Positions 1-6,832 of a stretch of DNA of 49,894 nt are shown in pieces; the stretch's first letter is position 1, and each line of letters starts with the position of its first letter. The notes beneath the pieces are model-generated. The model was not told the origin of the DNA, did not search any database, and worked only from the letters and a program-made list of their open reading frames with translations. The position numbers and the translations under genes are program-made. Source of the DNA: Jiangella anatolica (GTDB taxonomy: Bacteria > Actinomycetota > Actinomycetes > Jiangellales > Jiangellaceae); NCBI RefSeq assembly GCF_003236295.1, contig NZ_POTW01000048.1, forward strand, positions 1-49,894, in the 5' to 3' direction.

Positions 1-365
1 GTCGCCAGGTTCGAGATGCACCGCGCCGCCGGCGTGCCAGGCAGGTCGAGGATGCAGTACTGGAACGACGCCGTACCCGACGCGTCGACCGGCACCTCGT
101 AGTCGATGCCGCCATCGGCGCGCAACGTCAAACCCTCAGGCGGCGTCGTCTGCCACTGCACCACCGCACCAGGAGCGATGTTCTCGTCGTTCACCAGCAC
201 CCCAGGAGCCGGCAACTCGAACGTCGTCCCCGCCACCACCTCGATGCTGTCATCCACCACCACAGGCGGATCGGCGGTCGTACCCGACCATGCGGGCGCG
301 GCGACGACGAGCGCGAGTACGGCGATACTGGCCGTTCCAGCCACAACAGGGCGCAATACGCGCAT
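1..365 (-). CDS. Secreted protein with cadherin/Ig-like region, N-terminal part
   Basis: The gene starts at the ATG whose complement lies at 363-365 and runs off the left edge, so only about 121 residues are visible. The start has basic residues, a hydrophobic stretch (roughly residues 5-24) and a small-residue region, which is a typical Sec signal peptide. The mature part begins with short beta-rich segments (VVVDDSIEVVAGTTFELP, then GVLVNDEN), the pattern seen at the start of Ig-like or cadherin-like VCBS/Big domains of exported actinobacterial proteins. Nothing catalytic is visible. It is probably a surface or secreted structural protein; the rest lies outside the window. Confidence 0.6.
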   Translation of the reverse strand, partial: MRVLRPVVAGTASIAVLALVVAAPAWSGTTADPPVVVDDSIEVVAGTTFELPAPGVLVNDENIAPGAVVQWQTTPPEGLTLRADGGIDYEVPVDASGTASFQYCILDLPGTPAARCISNLA

Positions 366-456
366 GTTCGGTGGTCCTGTCTCGGAAGGTGCCGGGCGAC
401 GACCGCACAGATGGTACAGCGAGCGGCGGAGGTGTGGTGGTGGTCCGGCCGGCCGG

Positions 457-645
457 CTAGTCCTGGTCCTCGTCCCAGGCCTTGTCGCGGGCGTCCTCCT
501 GGGCGGTCCGCTCGCGCGCCCGCGCCAGCGCGTCCTCGGCCTCGGCGCGCGTCTCGTACGGACCGAGACGGCGGTCGTTGGGGCAGCCGTCCACCGGCTC
601 GACCCGCGCGTGATCCAGGCACCAGTACCAGGGTCCGTCGGCCAC
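457..645 (-). CDS. Small conserved actinobacterial protein (SPOR-like), 62 aa
   Basis: This is a short acidic protein of unknown function that I recognise as a family commonly found next to map in actinobacteria. It begins [17 protein letters not shown], followed by a CPN motif and [14 protein letters not shown], a pattern resembling a SPOR-like fold, and it has a strongly charged C-terminal helix. The GTG start has an AGGGAG ribosome site five bases upstream. It is transcribed away from map. No catalytic residues are seen apart from two cysteines (in WCLD and CPN). Confidence 0.75.
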   Translation of the reverse strand: MADGPWYWCLDHARVEPVDGCPNDRRLGPYETRAEAEDALARARERTAQEDARDKAWDEDQD

Positions 646-707
646 GATGACTCCCTTCGCCGCTGCCGCACACTCCCCAGGCTTCGGCGGGGAAGCGTGG
701 CTCAGCC

Positions 708-713
708 TAGACT
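708..713 (+). promoter_or_regulatory. -10 box of leaderless map
   Basis: TAGACT ends 8 nt before the ATG at 722. There is no ribosome site, which fits leaderless transcription and favours the 722 start over an in-frame start 75 nt further upstream. Confidence 0.55.
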
Positions 714-721
714 TTCACACC

Positions 722-1570
722 ATGTCGCCCGTCGTACCCGGCATCGTGTCGCCCGAGCGCCCCGTCCCGCCGTCGATCCCCCGCCCGGAGTACGTGGGCA
801 AGGCCCGGCCTGCCCCGTTCAGCGGCTCCGAGGTGAAGGACGCCGCCACCATCGAGCGGATCCGCGTCGCCGCCCAGCTGGCCGCGCAGGCGCTGGCCGA
901 GGTCGGCAAGCACGTCACGCCCGGCATCACGACCGACGAACTGGACGCCATCGGGCACGAGTTCCTCGTCGAGCGCGGCGCGTACCCGTCGACGCTGGGC
1001 TACCGGGGCTTCCCGAAGTCGCTGTGCACCAGCGTCAACGAGGTCATCTGCCACGGCATCCCCGACTCCACCGTCGTCCGCGACGGCGACATCGTCAACA
1101 TCGACATCACCGCCTACATCGACGGCGTGCACGGCGACAACAACGCGACGTTCCTGGCCGGCGACGTCGACGAGGAGACGCGGCTGCTCGTCGAGCGGAC
1201 GCAGGAGGCGCTGAACCGCGCGATCAAGGCGGTCAAGCCGGGCCGCGCGATCAACGTCATCGGGCGGGTCATCGAGTCCTACGCGAAGCGGTTCGGCTAC
1301 GGCGTCGTGCGCGAGTTCACCGGCCACGGCGTCGGCGAGGCGTTCCACTCCGGCCTGGTCGTCCCACACTACGACGACCCTGGGTCGACGACGCTGATCG
1401 AGCCGGGCATGGTGTTCACCATCGAGCCGATGCTGAACCTCGGCACCCACGAGTGGACCATGTGGGACGACGGCTGGACGGTCGTCACCGCCGACGGCCG
1501 CCGCTCGGCCCAGTTCGAGCACACGCTGCTGGTCACCGACGCCGGCGCGGAGATCCTGACGCTGCCCTGA
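722..1570 (+). CDS. map: Type I methionine aminopeptidase (MetAP1c)
   Basis: It removes the initiator methionine from nascent proteins in the cytoplasm using a dinuclear metal site. All five metal ligands of the pita-bread fold are present: D128 (NIDIT), D139 (HGD), H202 (GHGVGEAFH), E235 (FTIEP) and E266 (EHT). The substrate-binding H111 lies in ICHGIP. The roughly 40-residue proline-rich N-terminus ([12 protein letters not shown]) is typical of the actinobacterial type-1c enzymes that contact the ribosome through a PxxP-like extension. Length is 282 aa from the ATG at 722. It lies 29 nt upstream of ppgK, so the two may be cotranscribed. Confidence 0.96.
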   Translation: MSPVVPGIVSPERPVPPSIPRPEYVGKARPAPFSGSEVKDAATIERIRVAAQLAAQALAEVGKHVTPGITTDELDAIGHEFLVERGAYPSTLGYRGFPKSLCTSVNEVICHGIPDSTVVRDGDIVNIDITAYIDGVHGDNNATFLAGDVDEETRLLVERTQEALNRAIKAVKPGRAINVIGRVIESYAKRFGYGVVREFTGHGVGEAFHSGLVVPHYDDPGSTTLIEPGMVFTIEPMLNLGTHEWTMWDDGWTVVTADGRRSAQFEHTLLVTDAGAEILTLP

Positions 1571-1599
1571 ACCACGCCCGGCTGGCCGCGGCGGGCGTC

Positions 1600-2373
1600 A
1601 TGAGCCAAGCTTGGGACGTGACCTCGACGACGCAGGGCTTCGGCATCGACATCGGCGGCAGCGGCATCAAGGGAGCACCGGTCGACCTCGGCAGAGGCGA
1701 GTTCGCCGCCGAGCGCGTCCGCCTCGAGACCCCCGAGGAGTCCACCCCGGACAACGTGATCGCGGTGGTGCTGGAGGTGCTCGAGCAGTTCGGCTGGGAC
1801 GGCCCGTTCGGCTGTACGTTCCCCGGCATCGTCCGGCGCGGCGTGATCGGTTCGGCCGCGAACGTCGACAAGTCGTGGATCGGCGTCGACCTGGAGAAGG
1901 AGCTCACCGAGCGCACCGGTCACCCCGTCAGCATCGTCAACGACGCCGACGCGGCCGGGGTCGCCGAGGACCGCTACGGCGCCGCCGCCGACGTCGACGG
2001 CGTCGTCATCGTCACCACCCTCGGCACCGGCATCGGCAGCGCCGTCCTGCACGACGGCAGGCTGCTCCCCAACACCGAGTTCGGCCACCTCTACCTGGAG
2101 CACCACCACGAGGCGGAGAAGTACGCGGCCGCATCCGTCCGCGAGGAGAAGGAGCTGAGCTGGGAGGACTGGGCCGAGCGGCTGCAGGTGTTCTACGCCC
2201 ACCTCGAGTTCATCTTCTCCCCCGACCTGTTCGTCGTCGGCGGCGGCGTGAGCAAGAAGGCCGACCGGTTCCTGCCGCTGCTCGACCTCAGGACGCCGAT
2301 CGTGCCGGCCGGGCTGCGCAACGACGGCGGGATCATCGGCGCGGCGCTGCTGGCCGCCGAACGCGCAGCGTAG
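1600..2373 (+). CDS. ppgK: Polyphosphate glucokinase
   Basis: It phosphorylates glucose using inorganic polyphosphate (and usually ATP) in the cytoplasm, feeding glycolysis. It is a ROK-family kinase of 257 aa. The phosphate-1 loop is GIDIGGSGIKGAPVDL at about residues 15-30, an FPG motif is at 74-76, the catalytic-base region is VNDADAAG near 113-120, the second glycine loop is TTLGTGIGSA at 139-148, and NTEFGHL follows near 158. GIKGAPVD is characteristic of polyphosphate-using members. The ATG at 1600 lies 29 nt after map. rnpB follows immediately. Confidence 0.95.
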   Translation: MSQAWDVTSTTQGFGIDIGGSGIKGAPVDLGRGEFAAERVRLETPEESTPDNVIAVVLEVLEQFGWDGPFGCTFPGIVRRGVIGSAANVDKSWIGVDLEKELTERTGHPVSIVNDADAAGVAEDRYGAAADVDGVVIVTTLGTGIGSAVLHDGRLLPNTEFGHLYLEHHHEAEKYAAASVREEKELSWEDWAERLQVFYAHLEFIFSPDLFVVGGGVSKKADRFLPLLDLRTPIVPAGLRNDGGIIGAALLAAERAA

Positions 2374-2377
2374 GCGG

Positions 2378-2383
2378 TATCCT
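2378..2383 (+). promoter_or_regulatory. Probable -10 box of rnpB
   Basis: TATCCT lies just after the ppgK stop codon. A transcription start 7 nt downstream (about 2390) would coincide with the predicted 5' end of the RNase P RNA. No convincing -35 element is seen. Confidence 0.45.
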
Positions 2384-2390
2384 GGTCGAC

Positions 2391-2772
2391 GGAGGACGAG
2401 TCGGCCGGGCGGCCGCGTCGGGTCCGTCAGGTCCCGCCGAGGAAGGTCCGGACTCCACAGGGCAGGGTGGTGGGTAACGCCCACCCGGGGTGACCCGCGG
2501 GACAGTGCCACAGAAAACAGACCGCCGTCCGCGCTCGCGCGGGCGGTAAGGGTGAAACGGTGGTGTAAGAGACCACCAGCGCCCCAGGTGACTGGGGCGG
2601 CTCGGTAAACCCCACCCGGAGCAAGGTCAGACAGGGAGCGTTCGAGGGCGGCCCGCCCGAGCTCCCGGGTAGACCGCTGGAGGCCGCCGGCAACGGCGGT
2701 CGTAGATGGATGGTCGCCGGTCCCGGTCCGCCGGGAACCACAGAATCCGGCCTACAGGCCGGCTCGTCCCCC
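2391..2772 (+). ncRNA. rnpB: RNase P RNA, bacterial class A
   Basis: This is the catalytic RNA of RNase P, which matures the 5' ends of tRNAs. The conserved core GAGGAAGGTCCGGACTCCAC is at about 2438, followed by GGGCAGGGTG, the internal ACAGAAAACAGACCGCC block at 2510-2526, and the closing ACAGAATCCGGCCTACAGGC near 2740. The P1 helix is visible: bases 2395-2406 pair with 2757-2768 with one G-U wobble. The total of about 380 nt is normal for actinobacteria. Ends are estimated to within a few bases. Confidence 0.96.
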
Positions 2773-2785
2773 GCCACCGCCGCCC

Positions 2786-2814
2786 TTGTCCCAAACGCGT
2801 CGCGTTACTAGTGT
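2786..2814 (+). promoter_or_regulatory. Promoter of the XRE/Cas2-like pair
   Basis: A -35 box TTGTCC (2786-2791) and a -10 box TAGTGT (2809-2814) are separated by 17 nt. The -10 box ends 8 nt before GTG 2823, so the transcript is probably leaderless and the coding start is 2823 rather than GTG 2811. Confidence 0.65.
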
Positions 2815-2822
2815 CTCTTCTC

Positions 2823-3248
2823 GTGGAGAATACCGGCCGGGAGGTCCTGCTCTCGTTCGGACGCACGGTGCGGCAGCTGCGCGAGGCGCACGAGTGGACG
2901 CAGGAGCAGCTCGCCAACCGGATGAGCACCGCCGGCTACCCCATGCACCAGGTCACCGTCGGCAAGCTGGAGACCGGCCGGCGGCCGACCTCCGTCGGCG
3001 AGGTGGTCGCGCTGGCGGCGATCTTCGAGGTCGATCCCGGCGAGCTGATCCGCTTCCCCTCAGCCGGTGACGGCGACGACGCGGCGATGGCGCGCATGCG
3101 GGCCCAGCAGGAGCTGCGCGAGCTCGACCACCGGATCGACCGCATGAACGTCGAACTCGACCTGCTCCAGGAGCGACGTGCGGAGGCCGCGGCCCAGCTC
3201 GCCCGCGCCGAGGCCGCCGAGGCCCGTTCTGTCCGTCCGGCGGGATAG
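2823..3248 (+). CDS. XRE-family helix-turn-helix regulator
   Basis: A DNA-binding protein of 141 aa from GTG 2823. An N-terminal Cro/C1-type HTH covers about residues 8-70 (FGRTVRQLREAHEWTQEQLA, then the recognition helix around VTVGKLETGRRPT). A C-terminal coiled coil of about 50 residues rich in Arg, Glu and Ala (LDHRIDRMNVELDLLQERRA) probably mediates oligomerisation. Such regulators often control their own promoter. The downstream Cas2/VapD-like gene starts 41 nt later on the same strand, so the two probably form an operon, possibly a regulator/nuclease or antitoxin/toxin-like pair. No phage genes lie nearby. Confidence 0.85.
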   Translation: MENTGREVLLSFGRTVRQLREAHEWTQEQLANRMSTAGYPMHQVTVGKLETGRRPTSVGEVVALAAIFEVDPGELIRFPSAGDGDDAAMARMRAQQELRELDHRIDRMNVELDLLQERRAEAAAQLARAEAAEARSVRPAG

Positions 3249-3289
3249 CTTCGCCGCCTTGCCCCCGATCCTGTGGAGGACCGCCTGAC

Positions 3290-3562
3290 ATGGCGATGAT
3301 CCTGGTCAGCTACGACGCGAACACGGCCGGCCACGACTACGACCGGCTGCTCGACGCGCTGGAGGGGTTCGGGGCGTACTGGCACTGCCTGGAGTCGACG
3401 TGGCTGGTCGAGACGAGGATGAGCATCGCCCAGGTCCGCGACTCGCTCTGGCTGCACATGCACCCTGACGACGAGCTCCTGGTCATGGACGTGACGAACG
3501 CACCGGCCTCGTGGGTCGGCTTCGGCCGCGAGTGTGGCGACTGGCTGCGCGACAACCTCTGA
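3290..3562 (+). CDS. Cas2/VapD-like small protein (SinR-type family), 90 aa
   Basis: This is a stand-alone ferredoxin-fold protein of the kind often annotated as SinR family and structurally related to Cas2 and VapD ribonucleases. The first strand ILVSYDAN carries the Asp (residue 9) that corresponds to the catalytic Asp of Cas2/VapD. A second strand LESTWLVET and a third DELLVMDV follow in the expected order, with a short acidic C-terminus. There are no cas genes or repeats nearby, so this is not a CRISPR component. A GGAGG site lies 10 nt before the ATG. Nuclease activity is inferred from fold only. Confidence 0.75.
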   Translation: MAMILVSYDANTAGHDYDRLLDALEGFGAYWHCLESTWLVETRMSIAQVRDSLWLHMHPDDELLVMDVTNAPASWVGFGRECGDWLRDNL

Positions 3563-3581
3563 CCCGCCCGGTGCGACGAGT

Positions 3582-3611
3582 GGTCCGGCGCCGCTGTGGC
3601 TGCGCCGGACC
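3582..3611. terminator. Bidirectional terminator hairpin
   Basis: A perfect 10-bp stem, GGTCCGGCGC (3582-3591) with GCGCCGGACC (3602-3611), with a 10-nt loop, sits between two converging genes. There is no T-run, as is usual in high-GC actinobacteria. Confidence 0.7.
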
Positions 3612-3623
3612 GCCCGTCCCCTG

Positions 3624-4319
3624 CTACCGCTGGGCCGCCGTCCGGCGGATCACCAGCAGCGCACCGGCGGCCAGAAAGGCCAGAGCCGCGAGCCAGAGCG
3701 GCCCCAGGTCGCCGGAGCCCGTGTTCGGCAGCGCCTCACCGTCGCCGCCGGTCCCGGCAGCGTCGTCATCGCCGGCAGTGCCGTTGTTGGACGGGTCCTC
3801 GTCGCCTTCCGCGTCGGCCTCGCAGCCGACACCGTCGACGTCGTCGTCCAGGTAGAACGGGTCGTCCTGCGCGTCGACCAGGTCCACCGGCCGGTGGGCG
3901 TCGTCGATGTCGCCGCAGTCGTAGTCGTCGACGCCGTCGGCACACCACGCCGCGGAGTCCACGTACGCCTCGCACGAGCCGGAGCTCTCCGCCGGCGGTT
4001 CCTCGGCGGGTGGTTCCTCGGCCGGCGGCTCCTCGGGTGGCGCGCCACCCGCGTCGCCACCCGAGGGGACCTCACATCCCTCGCCGTCATTGTTGTCGTC
4101 CAGGTCGAACGGGTCGGCACCGGGTACCGGAACCGGCTTCACACTGTCCGGGATCTCGGGGCAGTCGTAGTCCCCGTGTCCCGGGTCGCACCAGGCCTCC
4201 GAGCCCGGATAGGCGTCGCAGTCGCTTGCCTTGGTTTCCTGGACCTCTGCCACGGCGGGCATGGCGCCGCCGAACAGTAAGGCCAGGCCGGCCAGAATCG
4301 CTATGGTGACCTTTCGCAA
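3624..4319 (-). CDS. LPXTG-anchored double-Excalibur surface protein
   Basis: A cell-wall protein of 231 aa. A signal peptide (about residues 1-24, ending PAVAE) is followed by two related modules of about 50 residues. Each has cysteines (CDAYPGSEAWC / CEAYVDSAAWC), a DYDC motif and an Excalibur calcium loop (DLDDNNDGEGCE at 72-83; YLDDDVDGVGCE at 156-167). A PAEEPP-repeat linker (about 95-112) separates the modules. The C-terminus has the sortase motif LPNTG (197-201), a membrane segment and the positive tail RRTAAQR. The probable TTG start at 4319 has an AAGGGGGG site 5 nt upstream that is embedded in a possible RNA switch (see the leader feature). Confidence 0.88.
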   Translation of the reverse strand: MRKVTIAILAGLALLFGGAMPAVAEVQETKASDCDAYPGSEAWCDPGHGDYDCPEIPDSVKPVPVPGADPFDLDDNNDGEGCEVPSGGDAGGAPPEEPPAEEPPAEEPPAESSGSCEAYVDSAAWCADGVDDYDCGDIDDAHRPVDLVDAQDDPFYLDDDVDGVGCEADAEGDEDPSNNGTAGDDDAAGTGGDGEALPNTGSGDLGPLWLAALAFLAAGALLVIRRTAAQR

Positions 4320-4380
4320 GGTCGCCCCCCTTCGGGGCTTTGCTACATAGGCCGTAGGTACGGCCCGCTTCAAAGCCCCG
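4320..4380 (-). promoter_or_regulatory. Structured 5' leader with alternative hairpins (candidate RNA switch)
   Basis: On the minus strand GGGGCTTTG (4379-4371) pairs perfectly with CAAAGCCCC (4342-4334), enclosing a 7-bp hairpin GGCCGTA/TACGGCC (4365-4350). The CCCC at the end of the outer stem (4337-4334) can instead pair, across a GAA loop, with the GGGG of the ribosome site (4330-4327). The two states are mutually exclusive: outer stem formed leaves the ribosome site free, outer stem broken lets it be masked. I do not recognise a known riboswitch class. Confidence 0.5.
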
Positions 4381-4455
4381 GACGGTAGCGCGATCTTCGT
4401 CACGCCGGAAGCGGTTTCGCCCGGATCGCCGCGATTCTCATGAAGATCGACGGAG

Positions 4456-4461
4456 TAGCGT
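4456..4461 (+). promoter_or_regulatory. -10 box of leaderless methyltransferase gene
   Basis: TAGCGT ends 8 nt before the ATG at 4470, and no ribosome site is present. Confidence 0.45.
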
Positions 4462-4469
4462 GACCGATC

Positions 4470-5099
4470 ATGACCGGCAGCCGTGACAGCGACCCCAAGG
4501 AGATCGTCCGCCGCGGCTACGACGCCGTGTCGCACCGCTACCGCGCCGACGACGCCGACCCGGAGACGCACCGGCCGTGGGTCGCCGAACTGACCGAGCG
4601 GCTGCCGGCCGGCGCCGACGTGCTGGACCTGGGCTGTGGCAACGGCGTCCCGGTGGCCCGCGACCTGACCGCCGCAGGGCTCACCGTCACCGGCGTGGAC
4701 CTCAGCGAGGTGCAGATCGCCCGCGCCCGCACGCTCGTGCCGGGTGCGACGTTCCTCGTGGCCGACGCCACCGCCGTCGACCTCCCGGCCGGCAGCTTCG
4801 ACGCCGTCGTGTGCCTGTACGCGCTGATCCACATCCCGCTGGCGGAGCAGCCGCCGCTGCTGGCCCGGATCGCCGGCTGGCTGCGTCCGGGCGGGCTGTT
4901 CGTGGCCACCACCGGCCACGACGCGGTGACCGGCGCCGAGGACGACTGGCTCGGCGGCGGCGCGCCGATGTGGTGGAGCCAGGCCGACGCCGCGACGTAC
5001 CGGGAGTGGCTCACGGCCGCCGGGCTCGCCGTCGAGCGGCAGGAGTTCGTCCCGGAGGGCGACGGCGGGCACGAGCTGTTCTGGGCGCGTACCGCCTGA
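4470..5099 (+). CDS. Class I SAM-dependent methyltransferase
   Basis: A cytoplasmic methyltransferase of 209 aa with a complete Rossmann core: motif I VLDLGCGNG at about 51-59, the ribose-binding acidic residue in TGVDLSEVQI, motif II VADATAVDLP, and motif IV FDAVVCLYALIHIP followed by LRPGGLF. The layout matches the small UbiE/Methyltransf_25-type enzymes. The substrate cannot be told from sequence. It stands alone between the Excalibur gene (divergent) and the CDF transporter (convergent, with the two stop codons directly adjacent at 5099/5100). Confidence 0.85.
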   Translation: MTGSRDSDPKEIVRRGYDAVSHRYRADDADPETHRPWVAELTERLPAGADVLDLGCGNGVPVARDLTAAGLTVTGVDLSEVQIARARTLVPGATFLVADATAVDLPAGSFDAVVCLYALIHIPLAEQPPLLARIAGWLRPGGLFVATTGHDAVTGAEDDWLGGGAPMWWSQADAATYREWLTAAGLAVERQEFVPEGDGGHELFWARTA

Positions 5100-6398
5100 T
5101 CAGCCGGCCGCGTGATGCGCGGTCAGCTCGTGCGCGTGGTCGGGCACGACGCCGTCGTAGGCGGGGTTGACGTGGACGACGACGTGGCCGAGGTGGCGGA
5201 CGCGGTGCAGCAGGGCGTGGTGGACGACCTCGGCGATGCGGTGTCCCTCGGCGACGGTGGCGGCGCCGTCCACGTTGACGTCGACGTCGGCCTCGAGGCG
5301 GTGCCCGGTCCACCGCGCGCGCACCCGGCCGACGCCGCGAACCCCGTCGATCCGGGCGACGACCGCCTCGATCGCCTCGACCGTGCCGTCGTCGACGCCG
5401 TCCATGAGCCGGCGGAAGATCGTCCGGCAGGAGCTGACCAGGAGCCACAGGATCGCCACGCCTACCACCAGGCCGACGACGGCGTCCGCCTGCGGGAAGC
5501 CGAGCCACGCGCCGGCGACGCCGACCACCACGACGAGCGAGGTGAGGCCGTCGGCGCGGGCGTGGTGACCCTCGGCGACCAGCGCGGCCGAGCCGATCCG
5601 GCGGCCGATCCGGATCCGGTACACGGCGACCGCCTCGTTGCCCGCGGCGCCGATCAGCGCGGCCGCCAGCACCCAGCCGAGGTTCGTCAGCTCGCGCGGC
5701 TCGACCAGCGCCCGCACCGCCTCGACGATGATCAGCGCCGCAGACACCGCGATGACCAGCGCGATCAGCACGCCGGAGAGGTCCTCGGCACGACGGAAAC
5801 CGTACGGGTAGCGGCGGGTCGGCGCCCGGCGGCCGAGGCGGAACGCGATCAGCAGCGGGATCGTGGTGATCGCGTGGCCGAGATTGTGCACGGTGTCGGC
5901 CAGCAGCCCGACCGACCCACTCACCGCGACGATGACCAACTGCAGAGCGGCGGTCGCCATCATGCCGGCCAGCCCGATCCAGGCGGCCCGGATGCCGGCG
6001 CCGCTGGCCTGCTCCGCGCTCTGGATCGCCTCCGTCGCGTCGTGCGAATGCGGCGTCAGGGCGTGGCGCAGGCGCCCGATCCAGCCGCCGGCGCGCGGCT
6101 GATGCCCGTGGCCATGCCCATGACCGTGGCCGTGCCCGTGGTCATGGCCGTGCCCGGTTCCGGCGACGGGACGACCAGCCGGGCCGGCGGCGTGCTCGGG
6201 TTCGGCGCCGCCGGCCGACGGATGCCGGCCCAGCGCCTCATCGCCGCGCCCAGGCTCGGCTCGCCGGCAGGACCCGGACCCACTCTCACGTCCAGGCCCG
6301 GGTCCGCTCGCCCGGCGGCGCCCATGGCCGTTCCCATCGTCGTGGCCGTGACTGTGATCGTGGCCGTCGCCGGTTCCGTGTTGCTCCGCACTCCCCAC
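5100..6398 (-). CDS. Cation diffusion facilitator (zinc/heavy-metal exporter)
   Basis: A membrane metal/proton antiporter of the CDF (CzcD/ZitB) family, about 432 aa from GTG 6398. The first 110 residues are a cytoplasmic His-rich tail (HDHSHGHDD and a long GH repeat) of the sort that buffers Zn, Ni or Co. About six membrane segments and a C-terminal ferredoxin-like domain follow. The second-segment metal motif reads ADTVHNLGHA, so the usual HxxxD is HxxxH here, while the fifth-segment motif EGHHARADG keeps HxxxD. It is divergent from an ArsR-family gene, which probably represses it when metal is low. An alternative GTG start at 6419 lies inside the putative operator. Confidence 0.9.
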   Translation of the reverse strand: MGSAEQHGTGDGHDHSHGHDDGNGHGRRRASGPGPGRESGSGSCRRAEPGRGDEALGRHPSAGGAEPEHAAGPAGRPVAGTGHGHDHGHGHGHGHGHGHQPRAGGWIGRLRHALTPHSHDATEAIQSAEQASGAGIRAAWIGLAGMMATAALQLVIVAVSGSVGLLADTVHNLGHAITTIPLLIAFRLGRRAPTRRYPYGFRRAEDLSGVLIALVIAVSAALIIVEAVRALVEPRELTNLGWVLAAALIGAAGNEAVAVYRIRIGRRIGSAALVAEGHHARADGLTSLVVVVGVAGAWLGFPQADAVVGLVVGVAILWLLVSSCRTIFRRLMDGVDDGTVEAIEAVVARIDGVRGVGRVRARWTGHRLEADVDVNVDGAATVAEGHRIAEVVHHALLHRVRHLGHVVVHVNPAYDGVVPDHAHELTAHHAAG

Positions 6399-6407
6399 AG
6401 CATCAGC

Positions 6408-6431
6408 ATATCTGCGCACCTACGCAGGTAT
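6408..6431. promoter_or_regulatory. Putative ArsR/SmtB operator in the divergent promoter
   Basis: The inverted repeat ATATCTGCG-N6-CGCAGGTAT (8 of 9 positions pair) overlaps the -10 box of the CDF gene (TATGCT on the minus strand at 6410-6405, 6 nt before its GTG). It lies 14 nt upstream of the arsR -10 box. Position and symmetry fit metal-released repression of both genes. Confidence 0.55.
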
Positions 6432-6445
6432 GCAAGTGCGCGGAG

Positions 6446-6451
6446 TAGACT
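6446..6451 (+). promoter_or_regulatory. -10 box of leaderless arsR
   Basis: TAGACT ends 6 nt before GTG 6458. No ribosome site is visible. Confidence 0.55.
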
Positions 6452-6457
6452 CCCCTC

Positions 6458-6832
6458 GTGCACGAGACCATCGACGGCTTCGAGATGCCGGGCGCGGAGC
6501 AGGTCGAACGGGCCGCGGGCGCGCTGCGGATGCTCTCCGACCCGACCCGGCTCAAGCTGATGTGGGCGCTGCTGCAGGGCGAGTCGTCGGTGAACCACCT
6601 GGCCGAGCTGGTCGACGCGAGCCCGAGCGCCGTCAGCCAGCACCTCGCCAAGCTACGGCTGTCCGGCCTGGTGCGCAGCCGCCGCGACGGCACCTTCGTC
6701 TACTACCACGCGGCGGACACGCACGTCCGTCAGGTCCTGGAGCAGGCGCTCTTCCACGCCGACCACGCCCGCGGCGAGCACCCGCGCGAGGACGACCCGC
6801 ACCACGTCCATGCGATCGGCGGCGCCTCCTAG
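6458..6832 (+). CDS. ArsR/SmtB-family metal-responsive repressor
   Basis: A winged-helix repressor of 124 aa. The HTH core reads LRMLSDPTRLKLMWALL, VNHLAELVDASPSAVSQHLAKLRLSGLVRSRRDGTFVYY. The C-terminus is His- and Asp-rich (HADHARGEHPREDDPHHVHA), which suggests an alpha5/C-terminal zinc, cobalt or nickel site as in SmtB/CzrA/NmtR; the CxC arsenic motif is absent. It is divergent from the CDF exporter with a shared palindrome, the usual arrangement for a metal-efflux repressor. The gene ends in CTAG (6829-6832), which is also the stop codon of the opposing gene. Confidence 0.92.
   Translation: MHETIDGFEMPGAEQVERAAGALRMLSDPTRLKLMWALLQGESSVNHLAELVDASPSAVSQHLAKLRLSGLVRSRRDGTFVYYHAADTHVRQVLEQALFHADHARGEHPREDDPHHVHAIGGAS

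Noticed and set aside
2427-2929. Minus-strand frames of 100-116 codons over rnpB
   Set aside because: They lie on the complement of the RNase P RNA, which explains the sequence fully.
5112-6560. Plus-strand frame of 482 codons
   Set aside because: It is antisense to the CDF gene; the Asp/Val-rich repeats come from the complement of the His/Gly-rich tail.
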